From Rhinopomastus cyanomelas (Eukaryota > Chordata > Aves > Bucerotiformes > Rhinopomastidae): 64,000 nucleotides of DNA. The stretch spans positions 298,823 to 362,822 of the forward strand of contig VXBP01010258.1 in assembly GCA_013400115.1 (NCBI GenBank), given 5' to 3'. The translations under genes were made by a program, and so were the position numbers. This document shows, piece after piece, positions 1 to 10,638 of this stretch. Position 1 is the first letter of the stretch. Each line of letters opens with the position of its first letter. The notes beneath the pieces are model-generated. The model ran no database searches. It was not told where the DNA came from and was given only the letters and a program-made list of their open reading frames with translations.

Positions 1-175
1 TATGAGCAGGGCTAAAATAAACTCTATTAATGCATCCTAAGAGGAGTTCTTATCTACTTTTAACTTATAACCATAATTATGCCCTCCTCAAGGTTTACAG
101 GACTGAGTTGAACAGCTTTGAGACAAGCAATGAGGTTTTTTCCTTCCAATGCTTACACTGTGCTTCCCTTTTCAG

Positions 176-365
176 TTATGGCAACGTGAAGAAGTGCAGT
201 ACTGAAGGACGTGCCTTGATGCAACTGGACTTCCAACAATTCTTAATGAAACTGGAAAAATTAACAGACATTAGGCCTATTCCAGACAAGGAATTTGTGG
301 AGATCTACATTAAAGCCTACTACTTAACCGAGAGTGACATGGAGAGCTGGATAAAAGAACACAGG
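176..365 (+). CDS. VPS50: VPS50 (syndetin) penultimate coding exon
   Basis: This exon encodes 63 residues near the C-terminus of VPS50/CCDC132, the subunit that distinguishes the endosome-associated recycling (EARP) tethering complex from GARP, which shares VPS51, VPS52 and VPS53. The reading runs from YGNVKKC through ALMQLDFQQFLMKLEKL, IRPIPDKEFVE and YIKAYYLTESDME to IKEHR, and I recognise it as the conserved vertebrate C-terminal segment. A pyrimidine-rich tract and AG precede it at 174-175, and GTAGGG follows at 366. The exon begins with the last base of a split codon and ends in phase 0. That phase fits the exon at 3082, giving the junction EHR|EYSTKQL. Upstream exons lie outside the window. 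Confidence 0.95.
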
Positions 366-450
366 GTAGGGTTCAGTTTGTGTTCTTTTACTGTCTGCTG
401 TGAAACCTCACCATGATCACAGAATCATGCAGACAACTATAACTTGTCGT

Positions 451-650
451 AGAATCATAAGGTTGGAAGGGCTGTCCAAAGGTCATCTAGTCCAACCCCT
501 CTACAGCAAGCAGGGACATCACTCACTAGACCAAACTGCCCAGAGCCCCATCCAGCCTGACCTTGAATGTCTCCAGGGATGGGGTCTCCACCACCTCTCT
601 GGGCAGCCTGTTCCAGGGATCCACCAGATTAAAGAACTTTTCCCTGATGT
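451..650 (-). mobile_element. CR1 fragment (older subfamily)
   Basis: CR1 LINE 3' end in antisense orientation: AGAATCATAAGGTTGGAAGG, then the 'catctagtccaacccc' block and 'gcagcctgttccag'. The 'agcaagcagggacatcactcactaga' type differs from the younger 'ccacagcaggatcacc' copies. Confidence 0.85.
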
Positions 651-1032
651 GAATGAAATATGCAGTTGGACACGAGCTGAAGTAAAAAGGAGTTTTGTCC
701 CCTTTCACTAGGAACCCCACTTGGTCCCTTCATCCCACCCCACACTGGTGTCCCTGTGCCTTTACTCGTTTGCTTATAGGAAAGACTGTGATACTGAATG
801 CAGCTGAGGGCACAAATAGCCCTATGATCTGCCAGAAGGCCACAGGGCTAGTGCTTCAGTTACAGTCTCCACTCTGGGAATGAGCTGGCAAAGCAAGAGC
901 TTCAGTAAACCAGTTAGACAGCTCTCAGAGTTAGTTCATAACACTAATATTTGGTGTTGAACTTAGTGTATTTTTGAAGAGAAGGATGTTGTGAGTAGCA
1001 GGGGTAATTCTCCTTCATGAGAAACTTGCATT

Positions 1033-1265
1033 TAGAATCACAGAATCGTTAAGATTGGAGAGGAGCTTCAAGATCATCAAGTCCAACCATCAATCCAGCC
1101 CCACCATGCCCACTGATGTCTGACCTAAATCAGACCTTTTCCAGCTTAAAACCATGAACCCTCATCCTATAATTCTCTGCCCTGTTGAACAGTTCTCCCC
1201 CAGCCTTCTGATAGGCACTTTTCAGGTGTTGGAAGGTCCTTTTCAACCTAAATGATTCTGTGATC
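1033..1265. mobile_element. Degraded CR1 pieces, mixed orientation
   Basis: The left part reads as an antisense CR1 tail ('aagatcatcaagtccaacc'). The right end ('cctttt caacctaaatgattctgtga') reads in sense. It is either a rearranged copy or two abutting fragments. Confidence 0.6.
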
Positions 1266-1307
1266 AAAGCTTCTGTGTCTTAAAAAGGAATAAATACATA
1301 TATATTT

Positions 1308-1383
1308 GTGATCCTGCTGTGGCAGGGGGATTGGACTAGATGATCTTTTGAGGTCCCTTCAGATCCCTAATGATTCTATGATT
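1308..1383 (+). mobile_element. CR1 3' tail
   Basis: Only the last ~75 bases are present: 'cctgctgtggcagggggatt', 'ggactagatgatc', ending in ATTCTATGATT. Confidence 0.85.
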
Positions 1384-2574
1384 ATAGAAAAATCTGTCTT
1401 GATTCACCACGTGGCTGGGATGGATGGAAAAGCCAGTCACATCTACTAATGTAGGGAACTAGAGTGAAGTAAAACTGCTGTTTTGCTGGTTTCAGTGTGT
1501 GAAGTTCACAGCTTGGTCAGCAAGAGGTATGGTTTGAAGTCACACCATGGAGTTCTACTTTACTCCTTTGGCTTCAGGAGCAGATTGCTTAAACTAAGTT
1601 GTAAGCCACAATGGATGAGTAATTGCTTTTGCTTCCTTCATTTAATAATGCTGAACCAGGGTCAACACTGCTGTCCAGACTAAGCTTTTATTTGTGTCTT
1701 GAGAGCATTTAGCATGTTTTCACGATAGCGTAACCCCGCAGTTACAACAAGTCTGCCTAAGTCAGAGTCACAGGCTAGTGGAGCTGCCCTTTGTTGAAGT
1801 GGAAAGTCTTTTGAAGTGGAGCACTTTGAAATCAGTGTTTTGGCATTGCTAAATCCCTCTAGAAATGCTGAAAGAAACATGCCTTTAATCTAATTTTCCT
1901 TGTTTTACCTGGAACTGCAAGAGCAATTGTGAGCTCTTGTTTGATAACCTACATGGAAAAACTCACGTTTAAGCACAGTGGTGGAGGCTAGATTCTGGGT
2001 AGCATGAGAAGTAAAGATAGTGCTAGCAAATGTGGTGTTTTGACAGGTGTTAAGAATTCATGCCTTAACATTTTTGCCTTTTTTCCTTCTTTATCATGTA
2101 CTGAAATTAACTTTGTTGGAATCCCTGCAGACAGGAGTATTTAAAAGCCTATTGAAAATGAGAAGTCAAAGTAAGAAAAGGTCATCAGCTTTAGTTACAG
2201 TTTGTTGAGAAGCTTGCTGTTGTGTTCAAAGCTTACCCCATTTACATATATATTTCCCACCACACCTTCCAAAGAATGGAAAATACATTAAACATTGATT
2301 TCTTTAAAATTACTTTCTGTGGACGCAGCCCAGCGCTGTTAAACTGGCTAGCAGTTTCCGTTAAAATCAGTCCTGTCCTCTGCCTCAACGATGCTGGACA
2401 ACGATCCAGGCTGGACTTGGCTACCAGCTGATTCTACCAGTTAGAGTCCACAGTGCTTTTTATGTCTAAGAAACACAGTGTTTTAAAATCTGCCTGTTTA
2501 AACAGTGTTTACAAAGCCGTGTCTGATTTTTTTAATCTTCAGTCTTTGCCTGGTGTTTCAGTCTTTTTCTGGTG

Positions 2575-3056
2575 TGGAGGTGCTGGAGCAGGTGCAGAGG
2601 AGGGCAACTAAGCTGGTGAAGGGCCTGGAGAATAAAGCTTATGAGTCTTGAATGAATCTTTCAGTACAGATTGAAATTGCTAGGGCTCTTCAGTTGGAAG
2701 AATGAAAGCCTGAGAGGAGACCTCATCACTCTCTACAACTACCTGAAAAGATGTTGTGGAGAGGTTGGTGCTGCTGTCTTCTCACAACCAATTATTGACA
2801 GAACAAGAGTGAATGGGTTCAGGTTACAACAGGGTAGGTTTAGAGTTGACATTAGGGAAACATTTATCACAGAAAGAGTGGTCAAGCACTGGAATGGGCT
2901 TCCCAGGGAGGTGGTTGAGTCGCCATCCCTGGATGTGTTTAAAGATCATTTGGATGAGGTGTTGAGGGATCTGGTTTAGGAGTGAACTTGTAAGGTGGGG
3001 TAGGTGGTTGGACTTGATGATCCCAGGGGTCTTTTCCAACCAGAGTGATTCTGTGT
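2575..3056 (+). mobile_element. CR1 ending next to the VPS50 terminal splice acceptor
   Basis: About 480 bases of CR1 3' region in sense with VPS50, from 'gaggtgctggagcaggtgcag' to the terminal 'gattctgtg'. The piece 2671-2979 still shows the degraded ORF2 C-terminal reading (RGDLITLYNYL, WNGLPREVVE, SPSLDVFK). Its 3' end is about 26 bases from the first base of the terminal VPS50 exon. Confidence 0.9.
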
Positions 3057-3081
3057 AACATGTTGTGTTTCTATTTGCCAG

Positions 3082-3201
3082 GAGTATTCCACCAAGCAAT
3101 TGACCAATCTGGTGAACGTTTCGCTGGGCGCTCACATCAACAAAAAGGCAAAGCAGAAGCTACTAGCTGTTATTGATGACTTAGAACGGCCTAAAAGATA
3201 A
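3082..3201 (+). CDS. VPS50: VPS50 (syndetin) terminal coding exon
   Basis: This exon encodes the last 39 residues of VPS50 and its TAA stop at 3199-3201. It starts EYSTKQLTNLVNV, continues through GAHINKKAKQKLLAVIDD and ends ERPKR. I recognise this as the conserved vertebrate syndetin C-terminus, which belongs to the helical C-terminal part of the protein. The acceptor is TTTCTATTTGCCAG at 3068-3081 and the phase matches the exon ending at 365. A CR1 element occupies the intron up to about base 3056, so little native intron is left for the branch point and pyrimidine tract. The frame is intact with no sign of decay. Confidence 0.96.
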   Translation, partial: EYSTKQLTNLVNVSLGAHINKKAKQKLLAVIDDLERPKR

Positions 3202-3850
3202 CTGGAGAAAGCTGCTTCCCTGCTCGCTTGTACCTCCTTCTGTTCACGTGAAGCATGCAGAGATCTCTCATGGACTAAAGCTGTTCTCAGAGAACAAAAC
3301 GGTGTGTTACCTTTTTTACCAACGTTGGAGACACTCTGAAGTGGCAGAATGTTCTAAAATACAACTTCTCTCATCTATAGGATTCTTTTCTGTTGTTGTT
3401 CTTCTTTTATCCTGGTTTTTTTTTGTCATGACTGGTCCTTGTCAAAGGGCTGCTGTTTGTGTATCGTGGATGAACTGTATATCTTGCAGAACTGTATACT
3501 GTATGTAAAAGCAAAACCAGAGAGAAACACATTGGCTTAATATATAGTTGATGCCCTTTTTTAACCAAAGGGCTACTTGGACATATGATTTCTTTCCTCC
3601 CTGCGTTTATGCTCGGAAGTTTGTGCTTCGTTACGGGCCACTGTAAAATGAAAGGAAGTGTGTGATAGTAGATCAGTGTGTCTTGCATGTGGTTTAAGGC
3701 TGTAGATGAGTTCAGTGCTGTCATGTTAAAGCTTCTCCTTTTCATGTGTATTTAAAAACGTCAGTTTATTTCAGAATTAATTCAGTCATATCAAAATTAT
3801 TAACCTTGGATTAAGAGTCAGTAATAAATACAGTACACTAATATGATTCC
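3202..3850 (+). other. VPS50: VPS50 3' untranslated region
   Basis: Continuous non-repetitive sequence follows the stop codon, with T-rich stretches around 3380-3425 and no credible frame. I place the end about 20 bases after the AATAAA at 3823. The transcript end is inferred, not seen. Confidence 0.7.
3823..3828 (+). terminator. VPS50: Candidate poly(A) signal of VPS50
   Basis: Canonical AATAAA about 620 bases past the stop codon, in an AT-rich setting ('cagtaataaatacagtac'), followed by a T-rich stretch near 3861-3872 that could be the downstream element. Confidence 0.6.
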
Positions 3851-3957
3851 TTTGAGAGACTTTATTTTTCTAACTCATTAATGCCAAATGTCATCTACGA
3901 TACCTACAGAGGATATTAATGCTAAAAGTGAACTAGTAAGAGGACTGATAGAGTACC

Positions 3958-4013
3958 TGTTGGGGAGCAGTGTGGGAGAAAGGGACCTGGGCATCCTGGT
4001 GGACAGCTGTCCA
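3958..4013 (+). mobile_element. Internal CR1 fragment
   Basis: 'ggagaaagggacctgggcat' followed by 'cctggtggacagc' is the internal CR1 stretch coding for ERDLGILVDS; compare the longer copy at 31228. Confidence 0.6.
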
Positions 4014-4137
4014 AAATACAGAGAACGTTGTCCCAACTGAAATAAAGAGGAAACGACTGAAGTAGTGAAAATCTAGAGCTGTTTCTCCAAGACACCAAGG
4101 AAGCACAGAAGGAGTGGGAAGGTAGCAGATTCCAGCT

Positions 4138-4322
4138 TCACAGAATCATAGAATCATTAGGGATTGGAAGGGACTGTGAAAGATCATCCAGTCCAATCCC
4201 CCTGCCACAGCAGGATCACCCAGACCAAGTCACACAGGAACACAGCCAGGCGGGTCTTAAACATCTCCAGAGAAGGAGACTCCACAACCACACTGGGCAG
4301 CCTGTTCCAGGGCTCTATAACT
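4138..4322 (-). mobile_element. CR1 3' end
   Basis: Antisense young-type CR1 from 'cacagaatcatagaatcatt' to 'gcctgttccagggctctata'. Confidence 0.92.
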
Positions 4323-5502
4323 GATGCTTTCTTAGTCACAGTAATGATATTAATATTTTCCTTCCTTATTTCATGTCACATTATGCCTGAAGAGATGCTA
4401 ATTTATTCTCATCTGAAGAGCTGCAACTACCCTGCTCACCGTTTGGCAGAAACCAACCTTCATGGTGAGAACAGAAATGCTCCTGCTGTTGTTTCAAGGC
4501 CGTTAAATATTAAACCTATGACAATAGAAATGATTTTTATGAGCCATAATGGTTATTGTTGCTATAAATGTTAATTGAAAAATGGAGTGAAGGAACTCCA
4601 TGGGTGAGAAGAGCCAGAACATCTACCAGACTGAATTTCAAACTCAGTGTTTGATAGGTCAGTCCACAGGTTTGGTCTGCTCTGTGCTTTTTCAGATGGG
4701 AGCAGTAGTCCACGGCTGGTGCTCCAAACACCGCTGTCATGGTGGGGCCATTCTCCATGGATGCAAATTAGTGTCCTTCAGACCTGCAACTAATCAACAA
4801 AATTAAGAATCTAAGATTAGAAACCTGTTGGGGTTTGGGATGAGAGCTGCGTGAAGGTTTGAGGTGGTGGAGTTCAGGGAACCTAAGAGAGATGTTCAAA
4901 GGAGGAAGTCAGCCTACAGGAGGCTTTTTCATCAGCCACCTTTTCTTTAGGTGAATGAAACAAGCCTCATTTAGCTTCAAGTGTGTAGGTCTGTCTTTTT
5001 TTGCTTCCAGACTTGCTGCACCAAGGGACCAGCCTCCACAGGGTTTAGCCACTCAGGAAGCTGGACGGTATCACCTTGTGCTGTTTGCTGCTGGAGCATC
5101 AGTCTTATCAGAGCTGACCAACCTTTGAACCGCCGGCTGAAACGACGTCCTCCACCGCTTGAAGAACATCTGGGAAAATAGCTCTGAGAGAAGGTCGACA
5201 GTTTTTCTCCCTACCACGTTCAGCCTGCCAGCACACCCTTTGAAGGCAGCAACAGAGCAAAAGCTAACTCTTGCCTGAGGATACAGCAGATCCAAAAGCA
5301 ACGTCGCTCTGCGCTTGCTGAGTGCTTCAGTCTTAAGGGTCTGTCCGCTGAGCAGTCAGAAAACCAAGATGGTTTTTCTACACCTCGTCATCGAGTTTAT
5401 CTGTCAATGATTCAAAGTCAGTAAACTTTCCCTGTTGGTAACTCCTGTGAAGGGCATCAAGCCTGCAGAGCTTCAGGGAACACTGCAGCTTGTCCTTAAA
5501 AT

Positions 5503-5590
5503 CACAGAATCACAGAACATTAGGGATTGGAAGGGACCTCGAAAGATCTTCTAGTCCAACCCCCCTGCCACAGCAGGATGACTTGAACCA
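5503..5590 (-). mobile_element. CR1 3' tail
   Basis: Short antisense tail ('cagaacattagggattggaa') breaking off after 'ccacagcaggat'. Confidence 0.88.
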
Positions 5591-5671
5591 AAATGCCCTT
5601 CTGCTTCATTTATTGGTTATAGAATAGACACTGGGGCTGTTTGTCCTGGTGTCACGAGTTTTTTGGAGACA

Positions 5672-5858
5672 CCAGATGGTGACAGAGCACTGGAACAGGC
5701 TGCCCAGGGGAGTGGTGGAGTGTCCTTCACCAGAGAAGTTTAACACCCGCCTGGATGTGTTCCTGTGTGACTTGGTCTAGGTGGTCCTGCTCTGGCAGGG
5801 AGATTGGACTAGATGATCTTTGAGGTCCCTTCCAATCCCTAATGATTCTATGATTCTG
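5672..5858 (+). mobile_element. CR1 3' end
   Basis: Sense copy from 'gtgacagagcactggaacag' to ATTCTATGATTCTGTG. Confidence 0.92.
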
Positions 5859-5890
5859 TGTTATCCTCTGCTGTAAGCTAGACATAAACA

Positions 5891-6100
5891 CAGAATCATA
5901 GGGTTGGAAGGAACGTCCAAAGGTCATGTAGTCCCATCCCCCTACAACTAGCAGGGACATCATTCACTAGATGACATTGCCCAGACTCCCATTCAGCCTG
6001 AGCTTGAACATCTCCAGGGCTGGGACCTCCACTACCCCTCTAGGCAGCCTGTTCCAGGGGTCCACCCCCCTCAGGTTAAAGGACTCCTTCCTCATGTCTG
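5891..6100 (-). mobile_element. CR1 fragment (older subfamily)
   Basis: Antisense copy of the same type as 451-650, forming the left part of the duplicated segment described in the findings. Confidence 0.85.
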
Positions 6101-7221
6101 ACAAATGATGTGAATGAAACATGCAGTTGGACACAAGCTGAAAGAAAAAGGAGTTTTGTCCCCTTTCACTAGGAACCCCACTTGGTCCCTCCATCCCACC
6201 TCACTCTGGTGTCCCTGGTCCTTTATCTGTTTGCTTACAGGAAAACCTGCAATACTGGATGCAGCTGAGGGCCCTGTGCTCTGCAAGAAGACCACAGGTC
6301 TGGTGCTTCAGTTACAGCCTCCTGCTCTGGGAATGAACCAGCAAAGCAAGAGCTTCAGTGACCCAGTTAGGCAGCTCTCAGTGTTAGTTTCCTCACACTA
6401 ATGGTTGGTGTAATTTTGAAGAGAAGGATGTTGTGAGTAGTAGAGCTAATCCTCCTCCTTGAGAAACTTGCCTTTAGAATCATTCAGATAGGAGAAGAGC
6501 TTCAAGATCACCATCAATCCAACCCCACCACGCCCACTAGTGATTTACATGACTCTTCAGTCCCCTCAACATCTGGCCAAACGAAGCCTCCAGATGTGTG
6601 CAGTTCCTTTTGTCTGGCTGGCTGCTTTGATTCTTGTCTTGAGGGATTATTTGTTCGTTTGTCTTAAAAATGGGAGGAAAGTTGTCAGCATAATGGTGAA
6701 CAACCTCAGGAGGATTTCCTACTGGTGCAGTGGTGCCGCTTCTCTTCAGCGAGAGGACAACCCCCACGGCAGCATCTGTGTGTGGGTGTTCTTGCCACGT
6801 CTGGAAAGGAAACCTGGCTGATCATCTCACCCATCTGCCTTCCTCCTCGCCCTGGCGCGTCCTCAGTGCTCCTCGCTTCAACAGCCCTGTCAGGTTTGTC
6901 CAAGGTCTGCAAGAAAGCTCTGGAGGTCCCCAGCAGAACCACTTTGCACCTCGCAGATGTCTCTTATCTGCTGTCAGCTGCCAGATGGTGTGTGGTTCTC
7001 CTCTTAAATGAAGCTACAAAACCCGTCACAACAGGGTGAGATTTGAAGCACTGAGCATTGTTTGTTCTCCTCCAGAGAAGCTGCTTTTAGCTTTTACTGC
7101 TTGAACCTTAGATTTAAACACTTTTGCTTAAATCCAGGTTCATGGACCTCACTAACTCCTTGGTGGTGACCTCCTGGCTCAAGACAGTTTTGCAGGCCAC
7201 AGGGTACAAAACCAAACCATG

Positions 7222-7712
7222 TCATGGAACCATAGAATCAGCAAGATTGGAAAAGACCTTCAAGATCAAGTCCAACCATCTGACCTACACCCTCTACCCA
7301 CTAAACCATCTCCTGAAACACCCTGTCTGCCTGTTTTTTTTGAACCCCTCCAGTGATGGTGACTCTACCCACTCCCTGGGCAGCCTGTTCCAACCCCTGA
7401 CCACTCTGTCAGAGAAAAAGTTTTTCCTGATGTCCAACCTAAACCTCCCCTGGCACAGCTTGAGGTCATTTCTCCTTCCGTCAGTAGTGACCTGGGAGAA
7501 GAGACCGACCTCTGCCTCTCTGCAATGTCCCTTCAGGTAGCTGTAAAGAGCGATAAGGTCTCCCTTCAACCTCCTTTTCTCCTGACTAAACAGCCCTGGA
7601 TTCCTTAGCTGCCCCTCATCCAACCTGTCCTTCAGGCCCTTCACCAGCTTTGTTGCCCTTCTCTGCACCCGCTCCAGCCTCTCAATATCCTTCTTGTACT
7701 GAACTCCAGCAC
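7222..7712 (-). mobile_element. Long CR1 3' region
   Basis: Antisense CR1 of nearly 500 bases. On the - strand, 7294-7668 is still open and reads as the ORF2 C-terminal end (LKDRLDEGQLRNPGLFSQEK, RRLKGDLIALYSYL, GWNRLPRE). It runs directly into the 32-bp tandem array. Confidence 0.9.
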
Positions 7713-7889
7713 CTCAATGTCCTTCTTCTACTAAGCTCCCCCACCTCAATATCCTTCTTATACTGAGGTCCAGCACCTCAGTCTCCTTCTTGTACTAAGC
7801 TCCCCCACCTCAATGTCCTTCTTGTACTAAGCTCCCCCACCTCAATGTCCTTCTTGTACTAAGCTCCCCCACCTCAATGTCCTTCTTGC
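7681..7889. repeat. 32-bp tandem repeat grown from CR1 sequence
   Basis: About 6.5 units of 31-33 bases, each beginning 'ctcaatgtccttcttgtact' and followed by 'aagctcccccac'. Unit starts are near 7681, 7713, 7744, 7777, 7809, 7841 and 7873. The first unit is the normal internal CR1 sequence of the adjoining element, so the array grew out of the transposon. Confidence 0.9.
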
Positions 7890-9049
7890 TTTGAAGTAAA
7901 CAATTAGCTTGGAATAAACCCCACACATCTCCTGGTGTAGAAAATCATTGGGACACTTTCGTGGGATAAATCCACATTATCCAGTAGCCAGTGAATTGCT
8001 GGCTGATATTAAACCAAAGGGACAAGCCAAGCAGAGCTGTGTGTTGACTGAATCTGTGGCTTATGACTCTCCCACAAATTTGCCAACGTGCAAACTCTTC
8101 CTACATTTTCAAGCCCTTTCTCGTGTGCCTTTTCAGTTTGCCTCTAGGCAGGAATTTTGAAGTCAAACTTCTCACGTAGACAAGGAGTGGTTTAAAAGAC
8201 ATCCAGATTTTATTGTATTGCTGATTTACAAATATTATGTACAAGTTTCTTTTGCTTAAGTCCATTTCTGTTCACATCTGCCCTCGAGGTCACGAATGCT
8301 GGGTAAGGTAGTAGGAATGGCCGAGAGGCTGAGCTCTTTGCTCCTGGTATCCTGATGTGTGAGAAGGTCTGACACCCAGTTGTTCCTCCGTGGACTCTGG
8401 CCAGAAAGGGGAATTGTGCTGGTTTCTTTGGCATTTTCCCCAGCTCGACAAGTCACGACAAATGGTCCCTTGTGCAGCTGGTGGCTGCTGTGTGGGCGAC
8501 GGCTAAAGAGATATTTAGGAGATAAAGGAGGGTTTCCACCTCTCAGCTTGGATGGGCTGGGCTGGCCTGCTATTATTCATTTTGTTGAAAAATATATATA
8601 CTTCCTGGGAGGTGTTTTATGTTTTTGAGGGGCTTCCTGGAGTTTTATTTTTGTTTAGGGTATTTTTTGGTGGTGGCTGTTTTCTTTTCAAGAGAGGCTT
8701 GTGCCATCCTGACACTGAATTACAATGACCATCTTCAAATGGCAGGTAATGAGAGTTAAGCATCTTCCTGCCCCAGCAGAGCACAGTGCCCATCTCTGCT
8801 ACTTATAAAATCATAGAAAATGAGTCTTAACAGGAGTTTGACAAGTCATCTGAATGGTCCCTCTGATGAGTCGGGTCTCACCCATCCCTAATGCTCTCTG
8901 TGGGGTTTGTGTTTCATGAGACACACGGGCAACAGCCTGGTCAGTCGTCTTAACAGTGACGTTTCTTCTTCTCGGCAGATGACACAGCTAACGGCGAGAA
9001 CATTCTTCCAACTTAATTCAAACATCTGTCCTTTATTAGACTTAGAATC

Positions 9050-9230
9050 ACAGGATCACAGAACATTCAGGATTGGAAGGGACCTCGAAAGATCATCCAG
9101 TCCAACCCCCTTGCCACAGCAGCATCACCTAGACCAAGTCCCACAGGAACACATCCAGGGGGGTTTTAAACATCTCCAGTGATGGAGACTCCACAACCCC
9201 CCTGGGCAGCCCCTTCCAACCAGCCCCTTC
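9050..9230 (-). mobile_element. CR1 3' end
   Basis: Antisense young-type copy ('gaacattcaggattggaagg') through 'cctgggcagccccttcca'. Confidence 0.92.
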
Positions 9231-10148
9231 ATAACTGACTGAAGATGGCCTTGAGTGGTGACAGCGTGTACATCATTGAAGCTGACATGGTCCTCACTAA
9301 AGGGTCTGTCCTATGCCCACCTCTTCTCCATTCAGCTCGGGTGGCTCTACAGCAAGTCAGGATGGTGTCTGTATCTTTCCAGCGAAGCTGCTCCAAATTT
9401 ATTTGGAGATACAGCAGAGCCACCTCATACCCTGGAGTCTCCACTGGCTAAACCCTCTGCTTCCTGTCGTTGTTCAGTAGACACTGCACTATGTGAAATG
9501 CTTTTGTCTGAAAAAACCCAGCTCAAATTCCTCAAATTCCTCCAGGTATGTGGCTTCGAGGAATGCACAGGGTGGCTTTTGCCCGTAAGTGTTCTACAGT
9601 ATTAACCACCACCCAAACATCTGCTCCACTGGTGGACAACAAGTTCTTGGTGCTCCTATCTCTCTTGTTCTACACCCTAGTGCTGGCCCTGCAGCTGTGG
9701 CCTCGTGGAGGGATACTCAATCCCCTCTCACCCAGCTGGGTTTAAGCCAGACCCTCATGAGCTCATTCCTGAAGGGGACTTTTCCAGTGAGATGCTGACT
9801 TCACTGCTCTTGTGATTTGCAGAACTATTGGCATGAGGAGACTGATTTCTACCTGCAAATCAGCTTCACTCTGGCCTGGTTTCCACCTCAGTAATGACGC
9901 AGAGACCCTGATGATGCTGATGTGATAAAAGGTGCTTAACAAAAGGTGATTTAATGATAATGATGTGATAAAAGGCTGCTTATTACTCATCAGTCTGTGT
10001 GTTCATCATGTTTTCCTCATGACAGACTCGTGTGAAGTGATCCCCGTCAACTAGGGACTTGGAGCAGGGATCAGCTTCTAAACACGAATCCTTTCAGTGC
10101 TGAGGCATCAGTATCTCATTTGCTACCTGGGATCCTTTATTGATCTTA

Positions 10149-10154
10149 TTTATT
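10149..10154 (-). terminator. CALCR: Candidate CALCR poly(A) signal
   Basis: AATAAA on the - strand about 880 bases past the stop codon, with a second at 10136-10141. This assignment rests on the hexamers only. Confidence 0.3.
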
Positions 10155-10572
10155 AGAGACATGTTGTCTTAGGGTGGCTGTTCAGAGACATCCTCATTCC
10201 TAAACACACGTGACGGTGAAAGAACTGTGCGTGAAAAACACGTTTCTGGGCAGGGGACCAGGGTGGCAGTTTTTCCTAAAATAAATAAATCTGCTTAAAC
10301 TACCAGTGTCATGAAACAAAAACTACTCTGAGCTGCCCTCATGACTTGTGTGAAGCAGCCTGAAGCACCAGCATGTTCCTCTTGCTGCGTGTGGTCTTAT
10401 CACGCAGCGGCTGTTTCTACCAGCATTTGGGTTCTGCCCTTGCTAAGGGGATGGTGACGCCTGGGGATGTACTTTGAGGGCAGCAATGTTTTGGGGTATC
10501 CTTTGAGGGTCACCAATTTTTAACACTTTCTTGTGACTCTTTTCCTGTTTGTCTGTTCGATTTGTCTTGCAG

Positions 10573-10638
10573 TGTGCAAAACCTTGGAAGAGGCCATCAA
10601 GCTCATTGAAAGGGAAGATGTGAAGGGCTCCAAGTCAG
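10573..10638 (+). other. Orphan splice-bounded open segment (possible exon)
   Basis: A strong pyrimidine tract (10530-10570) ends in TTGCAG, and 66 bases later CAG|GTACCT looks like a donor. Only one frame is open, with 2 bases before the first whole codon and 1 after the last. It reads CKTLEEAIKLIEREDVKGSK, an acidic/basic helix-like peptide. A length divisible by three makes it phase-neutral. I do not recognise the protein. It lies opposite the CALCR 3' region, about 400 bases past its stop codon, with no partner exon seen nearby. It could be an alternative exon, a relic or chance. Confidence 0.35.

Larger units (their letters stand above)
366..3081 (+). other. VPS50 last intron
   Basis: This intron separates the two VPS50 exons. 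It holds four CR1 pieces, one member of a duplicated segment (451-1130, partner near 5891-6545) and otherwise single-copy AT-leaning DNA with no open frame I trust. Its 3' end is unusual: a CR1 copy stops only about 26 bases before the terminal exon. Confidence 0.85.
3851..8208. other. Intergenic region between convergent VPS50 and CALCR
   Basis: No exon is recognisable here. It contains six or so CR1 fragments, the right copy of a duplicated segment (about 5891-6545), a 32-bp tandem array (7681-7889) and single-copy DNA. The short frames near 4981-5181 and 6537-7039 have no domain, splice context or codon pattern that supports them. Confidence 0.6.

Noticed and set aside
4981..5181. 66-codon + strand frame downstream of VPS50
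   Set aside because: Cys/Trp-rich composition, no recognisable domain, no splice or poly(A) context. Consistent with chance.
7294..7668. 124-codon frame on the - strand with LKGDLIALYSYL and GWNRLPRE
   Set aside because: It is the degraded C-terminal end of CR1 ORF2, 5' truncated and without an intact reverse transcriptase or endonuclease. Many other frames of this kind in the window are the same relic.
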